Assembly (NCBI GenBank): GCA_022819825.1
Contig: JAJEGM010000021.1
Location: 1 to 64,000, forward strand
Direction: 5' to 3'
DNA: 64,000 bases
Source: Acidimicrobiia bacterium
GTDB taxonomy: Bacteria; Actinomycetota; Acidimicrobiia; Acidimicrobiales; Bin134
In this document: piece after piece, positions 17,143-24,969 of the stretch
How positions within the stretch are numbered: the first letter of the stretch is position 1
Layout: each line of letters begins with the position of its first letter
Made by a program: the position numbers and the translations under genes
The notes under the pieces: generated by a model
The model's input: the letters and a program-made list of their open reading frames with translations, nothing else
Told to the model about the DNA's origin: nothing
Database searches by the model: none

Positions 17143-17697
17143 TTACAAGGGTTTGACTAGGACGGTGGACTGATCCACCACGGACACCACGGTGACGCGA
17201 GTCTGAGCCGGAAGGTCGTTATCCGAGCTGGTATAGGCGTCGATCACTCGGAGCCGTCCCTGGATGAGGATTTCAACCTTGCCGGGCATGGAGCGGTTGG
17301 CCGGGATCGGCAGGTAGACGGTGCCGACAGTTCCGACCGCGCTCTGGTAGTCGACCGAGCCGCTTTCCTCCATCTGGGAGAACTTGCGCCACATGTAGGC
17401 CACCGCGAAGAACACCGCCAGCCCCACCGCAATGGCCACGATCACCGAGACCGGGGTGGAGCTGTCGGCTTCCTTCATCAATACGCCGGTCCAGCCGAAG
17501 GCGAAGAAGAACGCCGTCAAGCTTCGCAGGGACAAGAACCCCGTTCCCGCGCCCTCGTCATCAAGGTCGATATCGAGGTCGGAACCGACGCCGAAGCCCA
17601 AGAGCAGGAGCTGGAGTATGAGGAAGACACCGGCGATGGCGCCGATCAGATAGAAGACCTGGAGGTCGCCGGTCAGGCCGTCCCACCAGTCACCCAT
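17143..17697 (-). CDS. NfeD-like membrane protein, flotillin partner
   Basis: The 184-residue product has transmembrane segments near residues 14-36, 54-72 and 82-101. A C-terminal beta-rich domain (about 115-184) has the OB-fold pattern of NfeD: SAVGTVGTVYLPIPAN, then GRLRVIDAYTSSDNDLPAQT and VTVVSVVDQSTVLVKPL. NfeD proteins are genetically linked to flotillins and thought to shape their membrane assemblies. GGAGGA precedes the ATG. The flotillin gene follows after 32 bp. Confidence 0.82.
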   Translation of the reverse strand: MGDWWDGLTGDLQVFYLIGAIAGVFLILQLLLLGFGVGSDLDIDLDDEGAGTGFLSLRSLTAFFFAFGWTGVLMKEADSSTPVSVIVAIAVGLAVFFAVAYMWRKFSQMEESGSVDYQSAVGTVGTVYLPIPANRSMPGKVEILIQGRLRVIDAYTSSDNDLPAQTRVTVVSVVDQSTVLVKPL

Positions 17698-17907
17698 CTG
17701 TTCTTCCTCCCGTCTATCTCGTTATCTCACAGTCCAGCGCGCAGTCTGGCGCTCAGTGTGGCGCTGGCCTGCGGTTTGGGCCTCTATAACGGCCACCCTA
17801 CCGGCTTTTCCGGCCATTTCCTCCTTTGCCCCTCTCCTTATGGCCTCTTCCTGGGCAAATGCGCCTTGAATAACCAAATCACATGCTGGGCGTGGCAAAG
17901 TCTCAGG

Positions 17908-19038
17908 ATGGCTGAGGCCAAGGTTCGCTGGACGCACCAGTGGAAAGAGCTCTACGAAGAGGTCATCGACTCGGGCCTGTGTACCGGTTGCGCGGGCTGC
18001 GTGATCGCCTGCCCCCACGATGTGATTGGCTACAAGCACGAGCCCGGCCAGTACAAGCCTTTCCACCTGGAGGAGGAGTTGGGCCTGACCGACTGCATCC
18101 ACGGCCAGAAGGGATGCACCTCTTGCACTAGGGCTTGTCCCCGATTCCGCACCTGGGAGGCCGAAGCCGACGAGCACCTGTTTGGGCGCATCCGCAACGA
18201 AGATGAGGTGTCGGGCATCTACAGCGACATCCTGCTGGTGCGGGCCTCAGACGACTACGTGTACGAGGTGGGCCAAGACGGCGGCTTGGTGTCGGCCATC
18301 TTGATCTGGTGCCTGGAGAACGACGTGATCGACGGCGCCCTCACTTCATTCTTGGAGGGCGGTGACGTCGATGGCTGGAAGGCGGTGCCCGGCCTGGCCG
18401 TCAACCGGGAGGAAGTGCTGCGGGGCGCAGGCAGCCGCTACACCTACTCGGCCAACCCGCTGGCCTATCGAGAGGCAAAGGAGCGAAACCTGGAGCGCTT
18501 GGCCCTGGTGGGCATGAGCTGCCAGACCTCCATCGGCCCGGTCATGTGGAACCGCAAGGTGGGCAAGGTAGGCCGCCCCATCAAGCTGAACATTGGGCTG
18601 TTGTGCTCTAAGAGCTTCGACGACTCCATGTTCGAGGAGCTGTTCTGGGTGAAGTACGGGCTGCCCACCGACCAGATCGCCAAGATGAACATCAAGGGCG
18701 TGTTCCAGGTGTGGATGAAGAACGGCGACTACCACGAGATCAACCTCAAGGAGTGCCACGCTTGGACCCGGGAGGGGTGCAACCTGTGCCCCGATTTCGC
18801 CGCCGAGCACGCCGACATCTCCACTGGGGGCATCGGCGACACCTCCGACTGGACCCTCACCGTGATCCGCACCGAGCTGGGCCGAGCCGTGATCAACGCC
18901 ATGCTGGAAGACGGCGTGATCCAGGCCCGACCCGGCGACGACGACCCCGGAGCAGTGGCCCTCATGCACAAGCTGGCCGCCAAGAGCCGCCAACGCTGGC
19001 CCGACTGGGCCGAGAGCGCGGTCAAAGTAGGGGTTTGA
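17908..19038 (+). CDS. FrhB-family iron-sulfur flavoprotein (F420-linked oxidoreductase-like)
   Basis: The 376-residue product carries two ferredoxin-like cluster motifs at the N-terminus: Cys25/28/31/35 in CTGCAGCVIACP and Cys63/70/73/77 in GCTSCTRACP. An FrhB-type domain follows, with VGQDGGLVSAILIWCLE, LVGMSCQTSIGP, NIGLLCSKSFDD and CNLCPDFAAEHADIS. FrhB-family proteins bind FAD and pass electrons between F420 and iron-sulfur partners. No hydrogenase or F420-dehydrogenase subunits are nearby, so this is an orphan member. ATG 17908 is chosen because the region upstream lacks domain similarity, although the ribosome-binding site is weak. F420 as partner is inferred from the family. Confidence 0.82.
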   Translation: MAEAKVRWTHQWKELYEEVIDSGLCTGCAGCVIACPHDVIGYKHEPGQYKPFHLEEELGLTDCIHGQKGCTSCTRACPRFRTWEAEADEHLFGRIRNEDEVSGIYSDILLVRASDDYVYEVGQDGGLVSAILIWCLENDVIDGALTSFLEGGDVDGWKAVPGLAVNREEVLRGAGSRYTYSANPLAYREAKERNLERLALVGMSCQTSIGPVMWNRKVGKVGRPIKLNIGLLCSKSFDDSMFEELFWVKYGLPTDQIAKMNIKGVFQVWMKNGDYHEINLKECHAWTREGCNLCPDFAAEHADISTGGIGDTSDWTLTVIRTELGRAVINAMLEDGVIQARPGDDDPGAVALMHKLAAKSRQRWPDWAESAVKVGV

Positions 19039-19079
19039 GGGACGCTTCTCGGGGCAGCGCCTGCGTCAGCGCTTGAGGG

Positions 19080-19451
19080 CTAACCGAGCCCGGATTCCTC
19101 CAGGATGCACTGGCGCATGATCTGGTTCACTTCCTCGGTCAGGTTGGCGTTTATGTCGCTGCGCAGATCGTCGTCGAGTTCCTTGAACTCTTCGAAGGTC
19201 AGCGTGTCTCTGATCCGGTCGAATCCGCACTTGCACACATCGGCCAGGTTCTCCCGCACTTGCGCGTCCAGGTCGTCTTGGCCCGATTCCTCGCAGCCAT
19301 CTCGGAAGTTCCGCTCGGGTTGGCCCACGTTGGCTACACCCCTGTAGTCATCGGCATTGTCGTCCCACGAAGTGGGCGCGCCGGAATTGCCGCAGGCGGC
19401 TGCTACCAGAAACAGGGCAGCCACCACTGCGAGCACGCGGGCCTTGGTCAC
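19080..19451 (-). CDS. Small predicted lipoprotein
   Basis: The 123-residue product has a signal ending in lipobox LFLVAAAC (Cys20). The acidic mature part contains a CEESGQDDLDAQVRENLADVC segment and a CKCGFDRIRDTLTFEEFKEL segment, so several cysteines may pair. No family is recognised. It lies convergent to the FrhB-like gene with a 41-bp gap. Function unknown. Confidence 0.6.
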   Translation of the reverse strand: MTKARVLAVVAALFLVAAACGNSGAPTSWDDNADDYRGVANVGQPERNFRDGCEESGQDDLDAQVRENLADVCKCGFDRIRDTLTFEEFKELDDDLRSDINANLTEEVNQIMRQCILEESGLG

Positions 19452-19501
19452 GGGTCTAACGGTATCGCCCGTCTCCTAGAATTCGCGAACCAATCCCGGA
19501 G

Positions 19502-20200
19502 CTACAGGGCGTCGGCCAATTCCAGGGCTCGGGCGAATACACCGTCGAGCATGGCTTCGGTGAGGCGGCCGGTGAAGGTGTTCTGCTGGCTCACGTGGTA
19601 GGAGCACAAAACGGTTTGCCCGCCGGGGGCGGGCGCCTCCAAGCCGTGGGCGAATTTGGGCCGGGGCCGCATTCCCAATTCGGCGGCCACCGCCCCATAG
19701 CCGATGGCCCCTAGGGCCACAAACACCCGGGCCCGACTCAGCAGAGCCAATTCCCGGTCCAAGAACGGGCGACAGGCATCCCGCTCTGCGGGCGTGGGCT
19801 TGTTCTGGGGTGGCGCGCACCGCACTGGAGCGGTGATGTAGGCGTCGTTCAGCACCAATCCGTCGTCCCTGTCGGTTGCGTTGGGCTGGTTGGCCAAGCC
19901 CATCCGGTATAGCGAGGCATAGAGGAAGTCGCCCGACCGGTCGCCGGTGAACATTCGCCCGGTGCGGTTGGCGCCGTGGGCGGCCGGGGCGAGGCCCACC
20001 ACCACGATGCGGGCTCCGGGGTCGCCGAATCCCGGCACCGGCCGGCCCCAATAGTCCCAATCCCGATAGGCGGCCCGCTTGACCGCAGCCACCTCCTCCC
20101 GCCACGCCACCAGCCGGGGGCAGGCCCGGCAGGCGATAACATCGGCGGCCAGTTCGTCAAATGTGTCTGCTGAGCCCACTCCCGGCAAGATAGAAGACAA
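19502..20200 (-). CDS. udgB: Uracil-DNA glycosylase, family 5 (UdgB-like)
   Basis: The product, up to 232 residues, contains the family-5 signature GLAPAAHGANRTGRMFTGD near residue 69 and a C-terminal SYHVSQQNTFTGRLT. In most relatives the latter reads SYHPSQQNTFTGRLT, so Val replaces Pro. The N-terminal CRACPRL and a later Cys fit the [4Fe-4S] cluster of this family. UdgB enzymes remove uracil and other deaminated bases from DNA. The start is uncertain: TTG at 20200 abuts the divergent phosphatase ATG at the same base, whereas GTG at 20179 would avoid the overlap and still keep the domain. Confidence 0.85.
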   Translation of the reverse strand: MSSILPGVGSADTFDELAADVIACRACPRLVAWREEVAAVKRAAYRDWDYWGRPVPGFGDPGARIVVVGLAPAAHGANRTGRMFTGDRSGDFLYASLYRMGLANQPNATDRDDGLVLNDAYITAPVRCAPPQNKPTPAERDACRPFLDRELALLSRARVFVALGAIGYGAVAAELGMRPRPKFAHGLEAPAPGGQTVLCSYHVSQQNTFTGRLTEAMLDGVFARALELADAL

Positions 20201-20844
20201 TGGCTGGCAAATCCCGCAAACCCACCCTGGTGTTGTTCGTGCGCCACGGCCAGACCCCCACCACTGGCGCGGTGCTGCCCGGTCGGGCGCCGGGGCTGCA
20301 CCTCAGCGACCGAGGTCGGGAGCAAGCCGAGCAGGCCGCCGCCCGCATCGCCGCCCTGGGCCCGAAACGCATCGGAGCGGTGTACGCCTCCCCCATGGAG
20401 CGGGCTCGGGAGACCGCCGCCCCCATCGCCCGGGCGGTGGGTCGACGGGTGCGAGTGCTCGACAGCCTCAACGAGTGCGATTTCGGCCGCTGGACCGGGC
20501 GCCGCCTCAGCGACCTGCGCCGCCGCCGCGACTGGCGCCAGGTGCAACGCACCCCCAGCAGCTTCCGATTTCCCGGAGGAGAGTCGTTTGCCGAGATGCA
20601 AACCCGGATGACCCACGCGGTGCAGTCGCTGGTGGCCCGCCACCCCGGCTCAACGGTGGTGGCGGTGTCGCACGCCGACACCATCAAAGCGGCGGTGTCG
20701 CACGCCTCAGGCGCCCATCTGGACATGTTCCAGCGGATCGTGGTGTCACCCTGCTCGATCACCGCCATCCTCTATAGCGACGACGGCCCGCTGGTATTGG
20801 CGGTCAACAGCACGTCTGACTTGAAAGCCCTTGTGCCGTCATGA
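20200..20844 (+). CDS. Histidine phosphatase (phosphoglycerate mutase-like)
   Basis: The 214-residue product has the catalytic RHGQT motif near residue 15 (His16) and a second conserved His in VVAVSHADTIKAAV, the two hallmarks of the histidine phosphatase superfamily. It corresponds by family and context to the mycobacterial Rv2135c-type protein. Its stop overlaps the DUF3090 start by 4 bp, and the SCO1664-type gene follows directly. This trio is conserved across Actinobacteria (Rv2135c-Rv2134c-Rv2133c), but its joint function is not established. The substrate is unknown. Confidence 0.85.
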   Translation: MAGKSRKPTLVLFVRHGQTPTTGAVLPGRAPGLHLSDRGREQAEQAAARIAALGPKRIGAVYASPMERARETAAPIARAVGRRVRVLDSLNECDFGRWTGRRLSDLRRRRDWRQVQRTPSSFRFPGGESFAEMQTRMTHAVQSLVARHPGSTVVAVSHADTIKAAVSHASGAHLDMFQRIVVSPCSITAILYSDDGPLVLAVNSTSDLKALVPS

Positions 20845-21332
20845 GCGAATCCTTCGACCTGAGCGACCTCGAGCACTTCACGGTGGGCACCGTCGGGCCT
20901 CCCGGCCAACGGGTGTTCTATCTCCAGGCCGGAATTACCGGCACCTTGGTCACGCTCAAGCTGGAAAAGCAGGAGGTGTCGGCGCTGGCCGATCACTTCG
21001 CCGCGGTGCTCCGGGAGGTATCCGACGACCCCGACGCCATCGAGCCGGAAGTCGACATCGGCCTCATCGACCCGGTGGAAGCTGAGTGGACGGCAGGCGA
21101 ATTCCGGTTCGGCTATGACCCCGACGCTGATCGGATGCTGCTCATCATCACCGAGAGGCCCGCCCAAGAAGAGGCCGACGACCTGGCCACCGCTCAATTC
21201 CGAATCACAAAGGGCCAAGTGGCCGGGTTTGTGAACCGGGCCCGACAGGTAGTGGCCGCGGGCCGGCCACCGTGTCGCTTCTGCGGCGCACCCCTCAATG
21301 ACGACAGCACTTGGTGTCCCTGCTCCAACTGA
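20841..21332 (+). CDS. DUF3090 family protein
   Basis: The 163-residue product matches DUF3090: an N-terminal FDLSDLEHFTVGTVGPPGQR, a central acidic region, and a C-terminal zinc-ribbon-like knuckle CRFCGAPLNDDSTWCPC. The four cysteines probably hold a metal. It overlaps the phosphatase gene by 4 bp and its TGA overlaps the ATG of the SCO1664-like gene (TGATG), so all three are translationally coupled. Biochemical function is unknown. Confidence 0.85.
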   Translation: MSESFDLSDLEHFTVGTVGPPGQRVFYLQAGITGTLVTLKLEKQEVSALADHFAAVLREVSDDPDAIEPEVDIGLIDPVEAEWTAGEFRFGYDPDADRMLLIITERPAQEEADDLATAQFRITKGQVAGFVNRARQVVAAGRPPCRFCGAPLNDDSTWCPCSN

Positions 21333-22087
21333 TGGATCCCGCCCCCTCGAACACCGAATTGCCTTTTCGCGACCGCCCCGCGCTCGATGACGGGGCTGCC
21401 GTTGAGATCCTGACCACCGGGGAGTTGGATGTGCTGGGCCGTATGCCGTGGAGCTCCAACATGACGTTCTTGGTGGACGTCCACTCCCCCGAATCCCCCA
21501 TCGTCCAGGGGGTGTACAAGCCGGTGAAGGGCGAGCGGCCCCTGTGGGACTTCCCCGCCGGACTGCACAAGCGGGAGATCGCCGCCTTCGAGCTAGCCCG
21601 GACTCTGGGCTGGGATCTGGTGCCACCCACGGTGCTGAGAGACGGGCCGATGGGCGAGGGGTCGGTGCAGCTCTACGTGCCCACCGACTACGACGAGCAC
21701 TACTTCACCTTGCGGGAGGAGCCGGCCCACCATCGGTGGTTTCAGCGGCTGTGCGCTTTCGACTTCATCATCAACAGCACCGACCGCAAGGGGGGCCACA
21801 TCCTGCTCGGCCACGACGGTCGGCTCTACGCCATCGACAACGGCCTGTCATTCCACTGCGAGTTCAAATTGCGCACGGTGATCTGGGAATGGGCCGGGGA
21901 ACCACTGCCCGACGACTTGGCCGAAGACGTGACCGGCCTGCTGGAAGAGGGCCTGCCCGAGAGCGTGGCCGGTTTGCTCACCCTGTTGGAGCGCGATGCC
22001 CTGTTGACCCGGGCGAATGCCCTAGTGGGCGAGGCCCGTTTTCCCATCGATCCCAGCGGCCGCCGCCATCCCTGGCCGCTGGTGTAA
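21332..22087 (+). CDS. SCO1664 family protein (PI3/4-kinase-like fold)
   Basis: The 251-residue product matches the SCO1664 family, annotated as related to phosphatidylinositol 3-/4-kinases. It contains GVYKPVKGERPLWDFPAGLH (a likely nucleotide-binding Lys), FDFIINSTDRKGGHIL (catalytic-loop-like Asp and Asn) and LYAIDNGLSFH (a metal-binding DNG motif). These fit a protein or small-molecule kinase, although activity in this family is not established as far as I know. I use ATG 21332, which overlaps the DUF3090 stop, over TTG 21311. It ends the conserved phosphatase/DUF3090/kinase-like operon. Confidence 0.85.
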   Translation: MDPAPSNTELPFRDRPALDDGAAVEILTTGELDVLGRMPWSSNMTFLVDVHSPESPIVQGVYKPVKGERPLWDFPAGLHKREIAAFELARTLGWDLVPPTVLRDGPMGEGSVQLYVPTDYDEHYFTLREEPAHHRWFQRLCAFDFIINSTDRKGGHILLGHDGRLYAIDNGLSFHCEFKLRTVIWEWAGEPLPDDLAEDVTGLLEEGLPESVAGLLTLLERDALLTRANALVGEARFPIDPSGRRHPWPLV

Positions 22088-22094
22088 GGCTGGC

Positions 22095-23057
22095 TTAGCT
22101 CCGAGCTTGCAGAGCCTCGATCAGCTTGGGAATCACTTTGTGGACGTCGCCCACCACGCCGAGGTCGGCGATGCCTAATATGGGTGCCTCTGCGTCTTTG
22201 TTGATGGCGATGATGTTCTTGGAGCCCTTCATGCCCACCATGTGCTGGGTGGCTCCGGAGATTCCACAGGCCACGTAGACATCAGGCTTGACCACCTTGC
22301 CGGTCTGGCCCACCTGATGCGAGTAGGGCACCCAACCGGCGTCCACAATGGCACGGGATGCGCCCGCCGCACCGCCGAGCAGCTTGGCCAAGTCTTCAAT
22401 CATGGAGTACTTCTCGGCTTCGCCCAGGCCTCGCCCGCCCGAGACCACCACGCCGGCCTCGTCGAGCTTGGGACCGGTGGACTCTTCGGCAAACCGGTCC
22501 ACCACCCGAGCTGTACCGGTGGCTCCTAGATCGGGCACCGGCAGCGCCGACACCGAGGCCGGACCACCGCCGGACTCCTCGGCGGCGAACGACTTGGGGC
22601 GAACCAGGAACAGGCCGACGCCGGACCCGTTGAACCGGGTGCTGACATTGACCGTGCCCCCGAACACCGGCTCGGTGCCCACCAGGGATCCGTCGGCCTG
22701 GTCGAGCTCGACGATGTTGGTGATGACCGGGACACCCAGCTTCACAGAGAGTCGGCCAGCCACGTCACGGCCGTCGTAGGTGGTGCCGAACAGCACCGCG
22801 TCGGGTGCGGCCCCGCCCTCGATGGCCGCGGCGATGGCCGACGCCACCGCCGGCCCGGCCAGCCCGTCGCCCAAGTCGCCGGTGGCGTGAACGGTGGTGG
22901 CTCCGTGGGCGCCGAGCTCAGCGGCTATCGGCTCGCCATCGCCTCCCACAACCGCTTCCACGGTGTCGGCCAGCTCGCGGGCCCTGGCGAGGAGTTCGAG
23001 GCTGATCGAGGCAACCTGGCCGCCCGATGCCTCCGCGTATACCCAAATGGTTCCCAT
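22095..23057 (-). CDS. etfA: Electron transfer flavoprotein alpha subunit
   Basis: The 320-residue product has the ETF alpha layout: an N-terminal domain with [13 protein letters not shown] and a C-terminal FAD domain with [57 protein letters not shown] and [13 protein letters not shown]. It pairs with EtfB to carry electrons from acyl-CoA and related dehydrogenases to the respiratory chain. The etfB gene is 8 bp upstream on the same strand. No ETF-quinone oxidoreductase is in the window. Confidence 0.95.
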   Translation of the reverse strand: MGTIWVYAEASGGQVASISLELLARARELADTVEAVVGGDGEPIAAELGAHGATTVHATGDLGDGLAGPAVASAIAAAIEGGAAPDAVLFGTTYDGRDVAGRLSVKLGVPVITNIVELDQADGSLVGTEPVFGGTVNVSTRFNGSGVGLFLVRPKSFAAEESGGGPASVSALPVPDLGATGTARVVDRFAEESTGPKLDEAGVVVSGGRGLGEAEKYSMIEDLAKLLGGAAGASRAIVDAGWVPYSHQVGQTGKVVKPDVYVACGISGATQHMVGMKGSKNIIAINKDAEAPILGIADLGVVGDVHKVIPKLIEALQARS

Positions 23058-23065
23058 TGCTCCTC

Positions 23066-23845
23066 CTAAACGATCCTGAGCTCTTCGAGCAGGGCGACGA
23101 TGCGCTCATGGGCGTCGCCCTCGTCGGTGATGATCTCGCCGGCCTCCCGTTCGGGGGCCGGGCTGACATCGGTGATCTCCTGGCCGCCGCCGGCCCAGCC
23201 CACCTGGTCGGGGCTGACGCCCAGGTCGGCGATGCCCACCTGGTCCATCGGCTTGGACTTGGCTGCCATGATGCCCTTGAACGACGGGTAGCGGGGCTCG
23301 ACTACCCCCGCGGTCACCGAAACCACTGCAGGCAGCGGGCACCGCACCTCGTCGTAGCCGGCCTCGGTCTGGCGCTTGACCCTTACTTCTCCCCCATCCG
23401 CCTGGATTTCTTTGGCGAAGGTCACCGAAGGCAAGCCCAGCAGCTCGGCCACCTGTTCGGGAACCGTGCCGGTGTAGCCGTCGGACGACTCAGTGGCGGC
23501 CAGAATCAGATCAGCCTGAGCCCGACCGATGGCGGCGGCCAACACCCGGGCGGTGCCCAGGGCATCGGTTCCAGCCAAAGCCTCGTCGCTGACCAGGATG
23601 GCCTTGTCGGCGCCCATGGCCAGTGCGGAACGCAGCCCATTGACCTCCTCATGGGGCGCCATCGACACCAGGGTTACCTCACCCTCGCCAGCGGCATCGC
23701 GCAGCTGGAGGGCCATCTCCACGCCGTAAGAATCCGACTCGTCCATGATGAGCTTCATGTCCCGCTTGAGGGTATTGGTCTCCGGATCGAGCTCCCCCGG
23801 ATCGGCGGGATCGGGGATTTGTTTCACGCAGACGACTATGTCCAT
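23066..23845 (-). CDS. etfB: Electron transfer flavoprotein beta subunit
   Basis: The 259-residue product begins MDIVVCVKQIPDPADPGELD and has the ETF beta features DESDSYGVEMALQL, ATESSDGYTGTVPEQVAELLG and MAAKSKPMDQVGIADLGV, the last near the region recognised by partner dehydrogenases. It holds AMP and forms the ETF heterodimer with EtfA encoded just downstream. ATG 23845 is chosen because the family starts here; the longer frame upstream is not conserved in character. Confidence 0.95.
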   Translation of the reverse strand: MDIVVCVKQIPDPADPGELDPETNTLKRDMKLIMDESDSYGVEMALQLRDAAGEGEVTLVSMAPHEEVNGLRSALAMGADKAILVSDEALAGTDALGTARVLAAAIGRAQADLILAATESSDGYTGTVPEQVAELLGLPSVTFAKEIQADGGEVRVKRQTEAGYDEVRCPLPAVVSVTAGVVEPRYPSFKGIMAAKSKPMDQVGIADLGVSPDQVGWAGGGQEITDVSPAPEREAGEIITDEGDAHERIVALLEELRIV

Positions 23846-23976
23846 AGCGCGCAAGTCTCCCACCGCGCTCCAGATACGGAAAAACCAAAACCAGGAACAA
23901 ATCGCCGCGAGACCAGAAAGTTCCACACCCTGCGAACATGCCCCCGCGAGTCCAATTTCGGAACATAGGCGGTACT

Positions 23977-24903
23977 GTGGTGGGTCTGAAAGTCCTATTG
24001 CTTGTCAACCCCCACGCCTCGTCGGTCACCGCCCGGACCCAAGTCGTCATCCAAAAGGCGCTGTCTGCCGACCACGAAGTAACCCTCGCCGCCACCCGTC
24101 GTCGGGGTCATGCTTCGCGCTTGGCCCACGACGCCGTGGCCGACGGCTACAACGCGGTGGCGGTGTTGGGCGGCGACGGCACTCTCAACGAGGCGGTGAA
24201 CGGGGTTGCCGGGTCCGATGTGGCCTTGGCCCCCCTGCCCGGAGGATCGACCAATGTCTTCGCCCGCACCATCGGGCTACCCGACGATCCGGTGGAAGCG
24301 GCCGCCATGCTGCTGGAGACGCTGGGCGCCGGCCATATCAAGCGGGTGGGCCTCGGCCAGGTGAACGGCAGGTATTTCCTGTTCCACACCGGGGTGGGGT
24401 ATGACGCTGCCGTGGTGCAGCAAGTGGAGCGCCGGGCCGGATTGAAGCGGTATGCCAATCACGCTCTGTTCGCCTATGCGGCGGTGGACACCTGGATGCG
24501 CCACTACGACCGGTCGCGCCCCCGATTCACCATTTACCACGCTGACGGTGAGGCGGTGACCGGCCAGTTCGCCATCTGCCTCAACACCAATCCCTACACC
24601 TATCTGGGGTCGCGCCCCTTCAACGTGATGCCCGACACCACCTTGGATGCGCCCCTGTCGATGGTGACCCTGCGATCGCTGCGAGCCACCCGGCTCCTTC
24701 GTACCGCGGCCAGCGCCCTGGGCTATGGCCCCCCCGTGACCGTCCACCGCCACGTCCACTCCCGCACCGACGTGACCAATGCCGTCGTTGCCAGCGACAC
24801 CCCCTTCCCCTACCAGCTCGACGGCGACTACCTAGGCGAAACCACCCGCCTAGAGTTCCACCACGCCCCCAACGCCCTCGCCCTAGCCCTGCCCCTGGAC
24901 TAG
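23977..24903 (+). CDS. Diacylglycerol kinase-like lipid kinase (YegS/DgkB type)
   Basis: The product of about 308 residues has the DAGK catalytic motif AVLGGDGTLNEAVNGVAG and the following LPGGSTNVFART, which bind nucleotide and metal. A C-terminal beta-rich domain is typical of bacterial DgkB/YegS proteins. They phosphorylate diacylglycerol, other lipids or, in some cases, glycosylated lipids. GTG 23977, with AGGCGG about 5 nt upstream, or the GTG right after it, is preferred to ATG 23938; the conserved part begins VGLKVLLLVNPHASS. The gene is divergent from etfB. Confidence 0.85.
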   Translation: MVGLKVLLLVNPHASSVTARTQVVIQKALSADHEVTLAATRRRGHASRLAHDAVADGYNAVAVLGGDGTLNEAVNGVAGSDVALAPLPGGSTNVFARTIGLPDDPVEAAAMLLETLGAGHIKRVGLGQVNGRYFLFHTGVGYDAAVVQQVERRAGLKRYANHALFAYAAVDTWMRHYDRSRPRFTIYHADGEAVTGQFAICLNTNPYTYLGSRPFNVMPDTTLDAPLSMVTLRSLRATRLLRTAASALGYGPPVTVHRHVHSRTDVTNAVVASDTPFPYQLDGDYLGETTRLEFHHAPNALALALPLD

Positions 24904-24969
24904 CAGTCCGCTCTCTTCATTGCCCGCTACCATGCCCGCTAAATCGTCAGGTATCTGTACACGAGCATC

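Noticed and set aside
20179-20200. A designed overlap of two divergent starts at base 20200
   Set aside because: The glycosylase can start at GTG 20179 instead, so the exact overlap is probably a choice-of-start artefact.
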